DNA from: DASQFI01 sp035633215
GTDB taxonomy: Bacteria > Acidobacteriota > Vicinamibacteria > Vicinamibacterales > SCN-69-37
DNA: 64,000 bases
Assembly (NCBI GenBank): GCA_035633215.1
Contig: DASQFI010000039.1
Coordinates: 496,001-560,000 of the forward strand
Direction of reading: 5' to 3'
The translations under genes were made by a program, and so were the position numbers. How positions within the stretch are numbered: position 1 is the stretch's first letter; each line of letters begins with the position of its first letter. This document shows positions 33,957 to 40,489 of this stretch, one piece after another. The notes beneath the pieces were generated by a model. That model was not told where the DNA came from, made no database searches, and saw only the letters and a program-made list of their open reading frames with translations.

Positions 33957-34955
33957 ATGCCGGCCGCCAGCAAATTCCTGTGCCTTCTCCTGACAGTACT
34001 GTTGGTTCCGACCGGCAATTCCGTGCAACCGCAGGAAAAGGACACGAAACCGGTCGCCGCGCCGGCCGTCACGCTGCCATTCGCGCGCCTCAAAGCTGAG
34101 GCCACCTTTGACGTGTCGGGCGAACGAGTCGTACTGGCGGCCGCCGATGCCATCTGGATCGGCAGCCGCGAGACGTCGTCGGTCGTCCGCATCGACCCGA
34201 AGACCGGCAAGATCACGCAGACGGTGAAGCTCGCAGCACCGCCGTGTGGCGGACTCGTGGAGGGATTTGGAGCGCTCTGGATTCCGTTGTGTGGCAGTCC
34301 CGCCGGCCTCGCCCGCCTCGACACGAAAACCTACGAGGTCGCGGCGACGATTTCCCGGGGCATCTCCACGATCGCCGGCGCGCCCGCAAGCGCCGCACGC
34401 AGCGTCTGGCTCGTCGCCGATCAGAAAGGCACACTCCTCCGCATCGATCCTGAGACCAACGCCGGGATCGCCGAGATCCACCTCGGCGCGGGCGCCCGCG
34501 GGGTTGTGTCGGGACCGGATGCTCTGTGGGTGCCGGTCAGTTCGAGCCAGGCTGTCGTCCGGATCAATCCGAACAACAATCTGATCGTCGAGACGATCAA
34601 GGTCGGCAAGCAGCCGCGATCGGTGTCGGTCGGCGAAGGCGCTGTCTGGTCCCTGAATGCCGGCGACGGATCGGTCTCGCGAATCGACCCGAAGACCAAC
34701 AAAGTGACGGCGACCGTCACACTTGGTGTGAAGATCGGCGAGGGTCAGATGGTCGCTGGCGAAGGGTCGATATGGATCACCTCGCCTGCCGCGCCGCTGA
34801 TCCGCGTCGACCCGCGGACGAATCGAGTCGCCCAGATCTTCACCGGCGCAGGCGGCGGCGCGATGGCGCTCGGCCACGGATCGCTCTGGATTGCCTCCAG
34901 TCCAAAGACCGTTTCACGAATCGATCCCAAGCTCGTCGAAGCGACGCGGTACTGA
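33957..34955 (+). CDS. Exported YVTN/Vgb-like beta-propeller protein
   Basis: A 332-residue secreted protein with a signal peptide (MPAASKFLCLLLTVLLVPTG). It has about six blades of the form VxRIDPxTxKIxxTV and WxxxGxGSVSRIDP, the streptogramin-lyase/Virginiamycin-B-lyase-like propeller, for example VVRIDPKTGKITQTVKL and VSRIDPKTNKVTATVTL. The catalytic residues of true Vgb enzymes were not identified, so a binding role is equally possible. It is divergent from the PSD1 cytochrome, with 40 bp between starts, and ends 12 bp before the convergent peroxidase. Confidence 0.85.
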   Translation: MPAASKFLCLLLTVLLVPTGNSVQPQEKDTKPVAAPAVTLPFARLKAEATFDVSGERVVLAAADAIWIGSRETSSVVRIDPKTGKITQTVKLAAPPCGGLVEGFGALWIPLCGSPAGLARLDTKTYEVAATISRGISTIAGAPASAARSVWLVADQKGTLLRIDPETNAGIAEIHLGAGARGVVSGPDALWVPVSSSQAVVRINPNNNLIVETIKVGKQPRSVSVGEGAVWSLNAGDGSVSRIDPKTNKVTATVTLGVKIGEGQMVAGEGSIWITSPAAPLIRVDPRTNRVAQIFTGAGGGAMALGHGSLWIASSPKTVSRIDPKLVEATRY

Positions 34956-34967
34956 AGGTGCGCGATT

Positions 34968-36047
34968 CTATTGCGGAGGCTTCGGCGCTGCGATCGTGTA
35001 GTTGGCGGTGAGCTCGCGCAGGAACTGCAGCAGGTCCCCGCGCTCGGCGCGAGTCAGCTTGGCCGGCTGCAGGTTCGTCCGATCCAGCCACTTGTTGGGG
35101 ATGCCGCCTTTGAGCATCTGATCCATCGCCTCCTCGAGCGTCGCCACGCTGCCGTTGTGAAAATACGGCGCCGACTTGCTGATGTCGAGCAGCGTCGGCG
35201 TCTTGAAGGCGCCCCGATCACGATCCTCCTTGGTCACGTTGTAGCGCCCGAGGTCGGGCTCCTTCGCCGTCATGCCGACGCCGACGTTGTGGTACTGCTG
35301 GTCCGTCAGCAGCAGCCCGGAGTGGCACTTCGAGCACTGGGCTTTGACGTCGAAGATCTGGTAACCGCGCCGCGCTGACTCGGAGAGGGCCGTCGTGTCA
35401 CCGTCGCGGAACCGGATCCACGGCGAGTCTGTACTGACGATGGTGCGCATGAAGGCGGCCAGGGCCTTGGGGACGTTGTCTTGTGTGCAGCCTTCGTTGA
35501 ACGCGGCCTGGAACTGCCGTTTGTAGTCGGCGACCTGATTCAGCGTGGCGCAAATCGCGTCCATGCCGGGGGCGCCTTCCTTGCCGCTGGCGCCCATGTT
35601 GCCGCCGCTCCACGCCGCTTTCGCCTGCCCCTCGAGCGTCTTGGCGCGCCCATCCCAATACCACTCGCTGTGATAGCCGATGTTCCACATCGTGGGGCTG
35701 GAGCGCGTCAGCGTCTTGTTGAACGCGCCGATCGCGACAGGCCGGCCGTCGGTCAGGCCCTTCTCGGACACGTGACAGGAATAACAGGAGCGTTGGCCGT
35801 CACCGCTCAACCGCGTGTCGTAGTAGAGCTCTTTGCCGAGGTCGACCTTGGCGGCCGTCATCGGGTTGTCGCCGGGGATGCGCATCGCTTCGTAGCGCGC
35901 CAGCGCCGGTCCTACAAAAGGTGGCGGCGCGGGCGCCGGCGCGGGCGGCGCCGATTCACGCGTGCATCCGGCGATCACCGGGCCCAGCGTCAGGAGCACA
36001 CCGCCGGACACCGTCACCCATCCCCGCAGCGAGTTCTCGTTCCGCAT
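34968..36047 (-). CDS. Di-haem cytochrome c peroxidase / MauG family lipoprotein
   Basis: A 359-residue bacterial di-haem peroxidase-like protein. A lipobox (GPVIAGC, Cys28) predicts lipid anchoring, followed by a Pro/Ala linker. The first haem site CYSCH is at residues 88-92 and the second CSKCH is near residue 235. Family phrases ELYYDTRLSGDGQRSC, GYHSEWYWDGRAKTLEGQ and TPTLLDISKSAPYFHNGSV are present. It reduces peroxide or performs MauG-like oxidation in the periplasm. Proximity to the DUF1501/PSD1 pair suggests a shared redox theme but not one operon. Confidence 0.92.
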   Translation of the reverse strand: MRNENSLRGWVTVSGGVLLTLGPVIAGCTRESAPPAPAPAPPPFVGPALARYEAMRIPGDNPMTAAKVDLGKELYYDTRLSGDGQRSCYSCHVSEKGLTDGRPVAIGAFNKTLTRSSPTMWNIGYHSEWYWDGRAKTLEGQAKAAWSGGNMGASGKEGAPGMDAICATLNQVADYKRQFQAAFNEGCTQDNVPKALAAFMRTIVSTDSPWIRFRDGDTTALSESARRGYQIFDVKAQCSKCHSGLLLTDQQYHNVGVGMTAKEPDLGRYNVTKEDRDRGAFKTPTLLDISKSAPYFHNGSVATLEEAMDQMLKGGIPNKWLDRTNLQPAKLTRAERGDLLQFLRELTANYTIAAPKPPQ

Positions 36048-36175
36048 CAGTCCTCCCAGGTGCCCTCGCTCCGCGTTCCGCTATCGCGCCCGCGCGCTGA
36101 CGATCTCTTTCGACGGGCACAGGCGATGACGCGCGTACTATACGTTCAGCTACGCGGCGTTTCTACTGCGCCGTT

Positions 36176-36203
36176 TTGACCGGCCGGAAGAGCCCTCTAT
36201 AAT
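36176..36203 (+). promoter_or_regulatory. Sigma70-type promoter for tRNA-Ala
   Basis: TTGACC (36176-36181), 16-bp spacer, TATAAT (36198-36203). A start near 36210 would leave about 18 nt of leader before the tRNA. This is the cleanest consensus promoter in the window. Confidence 0.75.
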
Positions 36204-36227
36204 TGGAGTTTCGGCTCGTCCCAGTGT

Positions 36228-36303
36228 GGGCCAGTAGCGCAGTTGGGAGCGCGCATGAATGGCATTCATGAGGTCACCGGTTCGATCCCGGTCTGGTCCA
36301 CCA
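36228..36303 (+). tRNA. tRNA-Ala (GGC anticodon)
   Basis: A 73-nt cloverleaf plus encoded CCA. The acceptor GGGCCAG pairs with CTGGTCC (one G-U), the anticodon stem CATGA/TCATG closes loop ATGGCAT with anticodon GGC, and the T-arm ACCGG-TTCGATC-CCGGT is intact. The discriminator is A. It reads alanine GCC/GCU codons. Confidence 0.97.
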
Positions 36304-36655
36304 CCCTTCGCTCGCCTGCATTCGTGAGCGAGCTTCGGGTGGCAAGCCACCCTTCGCGTGTCCTTCAGAGTAGGGTGGGTCTTTCAACAGCGAGCTCACG
36401 GGTCTGACAGGCGAAGGGTGTCCACCATAGCGGCGCCCAGCGTCAGTTCGCGCCGCGAAGGTGGACGACAGCGCACACACCGCGTCTGGCCGCCGATGGC
36501 GAATCAGTGTGGTCGTGCCCTTCGCTGACGGGGACCGGGGTTGATCCCCTCCACCCCGTTGTCGTACCGTCGAAAGTAGCTGGGCTCCCCGGTCCAGAAA
36601 CCGGCGCGCGACACGCGCGTTCGATGTTGGGGTCCGCCCAGGAGTGGCTGACGCG
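36304..36655. repeat. Gene-free spacer with palindromic elements after tRNA-Ala
   Basis: This 350-nt stretch has no convincing gene. Its first third holds inverted words: CACCCTTCGCTCGCCTG at 36302 and CAGGCGAAGGGTG at 36408-36420, plus GCTCGC/GCGAGC and GGGTGGCAAGCCACCC. The tRNA end GTCCACCA (36296-36303) recurs at 36420-36427, making an 8-bp direct repeat around the element. The remainder (36430-36655) shows no recognisable feature apart from a GGAGGAG ribosome-binding site at its end. Confidence 0.6.
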
Positions 36656-36667
36656 GAGGAGCTGACG

Positions 36668-36982
36668 ATGAGTCTCAAAGACAAGCTCGAGATCGGCCTC
36701 AAGCCAGACGCGCCGTATCGCCCGGACAATCTCCCGGAATTCCAGGAAAACCATCCGGCGTGCGAAGATGCGAGTACGCCAGGCACTTCTGCCGGAGTCG
36801 AAAAAGCCCGTGAGGACTGCGGCGATGCTCCCGCGCCCCGGAGCGTGGCCGCCAAGCTGAAAGCCCGGCGTCGCGAGATCACGCCCCGCGTGACTGCAGC
36901 GCCGCGCACCGCGGCCGCCCGGCGCCGAGTCACCAAGGCCCGATCGACCTCACGACCCAAAAAAGCGCGATCTCGCAGATAA
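36668..36982 (+). CDS. Small protein with basic Lys/Arg-Ala tail
   Basis: A 104-residue protein. ATG 36668 is chosen because GGAGGAG lies about 8 nt upstream. Residues 1-45 are mixed (MSLKDKLEIGLKPDAPYRPD) and residues 65-104 are strongly basic, rich in Arg, Ala and Thr-Pro (RREITPRV, RRRVTKARS, RPKKARSRR), like the tails of histone-like or nucleic-acid-binding proteins. No family is recognised. DNA or RNA binding is an inference from charge only. Confidence 0.6.
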   Translation: MSLKDKLEIGLKPDAPYRPDNLPEFQENHPACEDASTPGTSAGVEKAREDCGDAPAPRSVAAKLKARRREITPRVTAAPRTAAARRRVTKARSTSRPKKARSRR

Positions 36983-37011
36983 GGTCAGCCAGGCCTTTGA
37001 GGCTTTGCGCC

Positions 37012-37713
37012 TTAGATCTCCGCCAGCCAGCGCGTGACGTGCGGCACGTCCGTAAACGTATCGACGACCAGATCGGCGCCCGCCGCCGAAAGCGTCGCGC
37101 GATCGTACGGCCCCGTCGCGACCGCGACTGCGCGCGCCCCGTGAGCCTTCGCACAATCGACGTCGAGCGGTGTGTCGCCGACGATGACGATGCGGCTGGG
37201 CGGCGGAGTGGCCAGTCCAGCCCGCATCGCGCGCGCGAGCGCGACCGGCACGAGCGCGCGGCGATCGACGTGGTCGTCGCCGAATGCACCGAACGCGAAC
37301 CGGCGCCAGAGATCGAAGTGCGCCAGCTTCACCGCGGCGCCCGGCTCGAAGTTGCCCGTGAGGAGCCCGACATGGACGTGCGGAAGCGTATGGACGGCGT
37401 CGAGCAGCGACTCGACGCCCGGCAGAACGCCGGCCGGATCCTGAACGGGACGCTTGATCTCGACGCGCAGATCCTCGACGTACGCCTCGCGCACGCGGGC
37501 GACCTCGGCCGGCGTGGGCTCGATGCCGAGTGCGCGAAACACGTCGCCGACGATGGCCCGATCCGTCCGCCCCGCGAGCGTGACGCCGTCGAGCGCGTTT
37601 CGCACACCGTAGAGCCGCTCAAACGCCGCGTTCATGCCGCGCAGGCCCGCGCCGCCGCTTTTGATGAGCGTTCCGTCCACGTCGAACAGCACAATCACCG
37701 TCGTTTTCGGCAT
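37012..37713 (-). CDS. HAD-superfamily phosphatase (phosphoglycolate-phosphatase-like)
   Basis: A 233-residue HAD hydrolase of cap type C1. Motif I is FDVDGTLI (residues 10-17, nucleophile Asp11 and acid Asp13), motif II is LLTGN, motif III is near the conserved Lys/Arg region, and motif IV is IVGDTPLDVDCA. The helical cap spans about residues 22-90. It likely dephosphorylates a small phosphate ester such as phosphoglycolate; substrate is not determined. It is divergent from sodC. Confidence 0.88.
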   Translation of the reverse strand: MPKTTVIVLFDVDGTLIKSGGAGLRGMNAAFERLYGVRNALDGVTLAGRTDRAIVGDVFRALGIEPTPAEVARVREAYVEDLRVEIKRPVQDPAGVLPGVESLLDAVHTLPHVHVGLLTGNFEPGAAVKLAHFDLWRRFAFGAFGDDHVDRRALVPVALARAMRAGLATPPPSRIVIVGDTPLDVDCAKAHGARAVAVATGPYDRATLSAAGADLVVDTFTDVPHVTRWLAEI

Positions 37714-37752
37714 GGGGCCGACGACAATCGTTGATCAGAAGAGAGAATTGCT

Positions 37753-38325
37753 ATGCATCGAGGGATCGTCACCGTGGGTCTGGCCGCGCTCTGCGCAGTC
37801 GCCCTCGTCGAGGCCAGACAGGCTGGAGTCAGCGCCAGGGCGGACCTGAAAGGCGACGGGATTTCCGGCAGCGTCCAGCTGCGCGAGGTCCCCGCGAAAA
37901 CCGAAGGCGCCGCCGACGCGAAGTTCACGACAGGCACCAGGGCGGTCGAGATCACGATCAGCGTGTCGGGGCTGAAGCCTGGCGCGCACGGCGTCCATCT
38001 GCACGCCGTCGGCACATGCGAGGCGCCTGAATTCACGAGCGCGGGCGGCCATTTCGATCCCGGTCCCAGCGGTACGATGGATCCGGATACGAATCATCCT
38101 TTCCACATGGGCGACCTGCCCAACCTCGTCGCCGATGCTTCGGGGAAGGCGTCGATGAAAGCCATCACCACTCGCGTGACGCTTTCCGACGGCCCGCTCT
38201 CGCTCTTTGACGCCGACGGCACCGCCATCATCGTCCACGGCAATCCCGATCAGGGCACGACCGGCGAGGCCAAGTCCGGAGTGAGCGGGGGGCCGAGAGT
38301 CGCGTGCGGCGTGGTCTCGAAGTAA
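37753..38325 (+). CDS. sodC: Periplasmic Cu/Zn superoxide dismutase
   Basis: A 190-residue SodC dismuting superoxide. The signal peptide is at residues 1-22. Metal ligands appear in order: HGVHLHAVG (two Cu His), SAGGHFDP (bridging His), NHPFHMGDLPN (Zn His), then FDADGTAIIVHGNPDQ (Zn Asp/Cu His). The disulfide Cys are in GTCEAP and RVACG, and the active-site Arg is in GGPRVACG. All key residues are conserved, so it should be active. An octamer array (38330-38437) separates it from the convergent ABC-like gene. Confidence 0.96.
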   Translation: MHRGIVTVGLAALCAVALVEARQAGVSARADLKGDGISGSVQLREVPAKTEGAADAKFTTGTRAVEITISVSGLKPGAHGVHLHAVGTCEAPEFTSAGGHFDPGPSGTMDPDTNHPFHMGDLPNLVADASGKASMKAITTRVTLSDGPLSLFDADGTAIIVHGNPDQGTTGEAKSGVSGGPRVACGVVSK

Positions 38326-38329
38326 GCCC

Positions 38330-38437
38330 CAGAGGCTCAGAGGCTCAGAGGCTCAGAGGCTCAGAGGCTTGGAAGTCGAGACAAGAGTTTTTGCTTGAGC
38401 CTTTCGGCCTTTGAGCCTTTGAGCCTTTGAGCCTTTA
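38330..38437. repeat. Opposed octamer arrays (CAGAGGCT)n and (GAGCCTTT)n
   Basis: Five CAGAGGCT units on the left and five GAGCCTTT-type units on the right face each other across a 27-nt centre containing GAGTTTTTGC. Reverse complementing one gives the other with one mismatch per unit. It fills a convergent spacer and reaches the stop codon of the ABC-like gene, so it may act as a bidirectional terminator. Confidence 0.85.
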
Positions 38438-39166
38438 GATCGGTCTCCCGAAAAGCTTCCGCCAAAAACCACCTTCACCCTCAAGTCGCCCGGTTGCTGC
38501 ATTGAGTGTGAGCCTCGTCCCAGCTGACGCTCGCACGAACTCGTCGTCGGCGGTGAGGGCGATCCAGCCCATGCCGCGCCGGGCGGCGACCGTGCGCAGT
38601 GTCGAGCCGAACGCTCGCGAGTGCGCAGGGTCTTCGAGCTTGCCCGTCGGGTGCTCGAGAATCAGCAGCGCGGGATTCATGGCCAGCGCTCGCGCAAAAT
38701 GCACGCGCACCCGCTCCTCGGCCGAGAGCGTCGAGGCCGGGTCGTCGAGCCGCTTCACCGGGAGGTCCGCATCGGCGGCCAGACGCTCGACTTGCTGCCG
38801 CGTTTCGGCCGTCATTGGATCGATGGTGAGCGTCAACGGCAGCGCGAGATTGGACGCGATTGAGAGGCGATCGACGAGCACGGCGCGATCGGTGACGATG
38901 CCGAACCGATCGAGTGAGGCGAGCCACTCGGTGTCGGTCGCGATCGCCCGCGTGTCCTTGCCGGCGATCCGGACGTCGCCCTCGTCGGGCAGCGCCGCGC
39001 CCGTGACGAGATGGACGAACGCCTCGGCCGCGTCCTTGTCGAACCCGGTCAGGGCCAACTGATCGCCGCGGCGGACGATGAGGTTGTCGATCCGGAGCGG
39101 TCGAAGACCCGCGTAGTTCTTGCGGATGCCGATGACCTCGATGAGCGGGGTGTCCGCGCCGGTCAC
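38435..39166 (-). CDS. ABC ATPase-like protein with degenerate nucleotide-binding motifs (MlaF-like)
   Basis: A 243-residue protein with the full length and layout of an ABC ATPase. LRIDNLIVRRGDQLALTGF aligns to the A-loop/Walker A region and LVDRLSIASNLALPL resembles MlaF. Yet every catalytic motif is altered: Walker A is GFDKDAAE (residues 41-48, no GK(S/T)), the Q-loop Gln is Asp, the signature is LSAEE (147-151), Walker B ends LILEHPT (Glu171-His172 in place of DE) and the H-loop His is missing (ALTADDE). It overlaps the upstream Fur-rubrerythrin gene by 4 nt. No permease gene is adjacent. I infer a pseudo-ATPase with a regulatory or structural role. Confidence 0.75.
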   Translation of the reverse strand: MTGADTPLIEVIGIRKNYAGLRPLRIDNLIVRRGDQLALTGFDKDAAEAFVHLVTGAALPDEGDVRIAGKDTRAIATDTEWLASLDRFGIVTDRAVLVDRLSIASNLALPLTLTIDPMTAETRQQVERLAADADLPVKRLDDPASTLSAEERVRVHFARALAMNPALLILEHPTGKLEDPAHSRAFGSTLRTVAARRGMGWIALTADDEFVRASAGTRLTLNAATGRLEGEGGFWRKLFGRPI

Positions 39167-40134
39167 GCCGATCGCCGGCGTCGTCCTTCACGCGGCCGGC
39201 CGCGCTGGCGCGCGACGAGCGACTTGTACTCGCGAATGAGGAGCTCGAGATGGTCGCGCTCCTCGTCGGCGAACTCGAGAAAGATTCGCTTGCCTTCGGA
39301 CTCCTCGAACCGCTCGCCGTATTTCTTGAAGAACTTGTGGGAGCCCCGCTCGCACTTGATGCCGATGAGGAGGGCCTGTCGATCGTCCACGCCCTTCTTC
39401 AGCTCCTCGGTGCCCGCGGCGAAGAGACCGTTGGCGGCGCCCTTGAAAAAGAGGAACGTGGGCTGGGTGTCGAGCCGCGGATCCTGGGCGACCAGCTCGC
39501 GGTAGCGCTGCTCGAGCTTCCCGAGATGCTCCTTCTCTTCCTCGCCCAGCCGCTGAAAGACGCGGCGCCCGCGGACGTCGCGCGTGAGCCTCGCGGCGCG
39601 CGTGTAGAACTCGAGGCCGCTGCGCTCGGTGGCAATCGCGATTCGCAGCGCGTCACGCGCGAACACCGCCTCCGTGGACGTCGTCGGCCCGGACGCGGGG
39701 CTGCCGCTCTGGCAGCTCTCACAGGTCCCGTAGATCTGCAGCACGCTCTGACCGGGCATGAACCGCCGGGCCGAGGCCACTTCCTCGACCAGCGCCTCGA
39801 TGTCCGAGCTCAGGAACTCGAACGATTGATTGCAGGACTTGCAGATCAGGTGGAAGTGCCGCGGATGGCGGTAGGAGTGCTCGAAACGGAACCGGCCCTC
39901 GCCGAAGTCCACCCGCCGGGCAATGCCGGCCTCCACCATCCATTGCAGCGTGCGATAGATCGTCGCACGGCTGATCCGCGCGTCTTCGCGCCGGATCAGA
40001 TCGACGAGCTCGTCCGCGCTGATGTGGCCTTCCTGGCGCAGGAAGATGTTGACGATGAAGTCACGCTTGCCCGATCGCCGGCCGCCAGCCGGCCTCAGCT
40101 TCTCGACAAACTCAGTCGCGGAAGGAATCGACAC
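39163..40134 (-). CDS. Fur-family regulator fused to a rubrerythrin-like ferritin domain
   Basis: A 323-residue two-domain protein. Residues 1-145 are a Fur repressor: winged helix with RISRATIYRTLQ (53-64), metal His cluster HPRHFH (90-95), and CKSC (98-101) with CESC (138-141) for the structural zinc. Residues 158-305 are ferritin-like: E170-x6-Y177, E200-x2-H203, then E262-x6-F269 and E292-x2-H295, the rubrerythrin di-iron spacing with Phe replacing the second Tyr. The tail is basic. The start is taken at GTG 40134, 7 nt after erpA. This could couple peroxide or iron sensing to DNA binding. Confidence 0.88.
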   Translation of the reverse strand: MSIPSATEFVEKLRPAGGRRSGKRDFIVNIFLRQEGHISADELVDLIRREDARISRATIYRTLQWMVEAGIARRVDFGEGRFRFEHSYRHPRHFHLICKSCNQSFEFLSSDIEALVEEVASARRFMPGQSVLQIYGTCESCQSGSPASGPTTSTEAVFARDALRIAIATERSGLEFYTRAARLTRDVRGRRVFQRLGEEEKEHLGKLEQRYRELVAQDPRLDTQPTFLFFKGAANGLFAAGTEELKKGVDDRQALLIGIKCERGSHKFFKKYGERFEESEGKRIFLEFADEERDHLELLIREYKSLVARQRGRPREGRRRRSA

Positions 40135-40141
40135 GAATCGT

Positions 40142-40471
40142 TCATGCGCTGAACGAGGAGCCGCACCCGCATGTGGACTTCGCGTTCGGATTCTTGATCG
40201 TGAACCCCCCGCCCATCTGGTTGTCCACGAAATCAACCTCCGCGCCCTTCAGGTACCGCATGCTGATCGGATCGACGAACAGGCGCACGCCATTGACCTC
40301 GAAGACCTGATCGGCCGACGCGTCGCCCTCGCCTTCGTCAATCATCAAGCCGTACTGGAACCCCGAGCAGCCGCCCCCTTGCACGAAGACGCGGAGGCCT
40401 GCGCCGACCTTGTTCTCTTCCGTGAGAAGCTCGTTGATCTTCTCGGCCGCCGTTTCAGTGACGTGGATCAT
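40142..40471 (-). CDS. erpA: A-type iron-sulfur insertion protein ErpA
   Basis: A 109-residue A-type carrier that holds and donates Fe-S clusters. The three conserved cysteines are present: GGGCSGFQYG near residue 35, and KSTCGCGSSF at the C-terminus. It heads a minus-strand group with the Fur-rubrerythrin and ABC-like genes (7-nt and -4-nt spacing), tying that group to iron metabolism. Its start lies only 18 bp from the divergent pgi start. Confidence 0.95.
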   Translation of the reverse strand: MIHVTETAAEKINELLTEENKVGAGLRVFVQGGGCSGFQYGLMIDEGEGDASADQVFEVNGVRLFVDPISMRYLKGAEVDFVDNQMGGGFTIKNPNAKSTCGCGSSFSA

Positions 40472-40489
40472 GATTTGATTATAGGCTAC

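Noticed and set aside
33917..34324. N-terminal extension of the PSD1 cytochrome
   Set aside because: It is antisense to the propeller gene, and a proper signal peptide begins at 33916.
36533..36585. T-arm-like GGGGTTGATCCCC suggesting a tmRNA
   Set aside because: No tmRNA 5' half, tag frame or acceptor pairing could be found.
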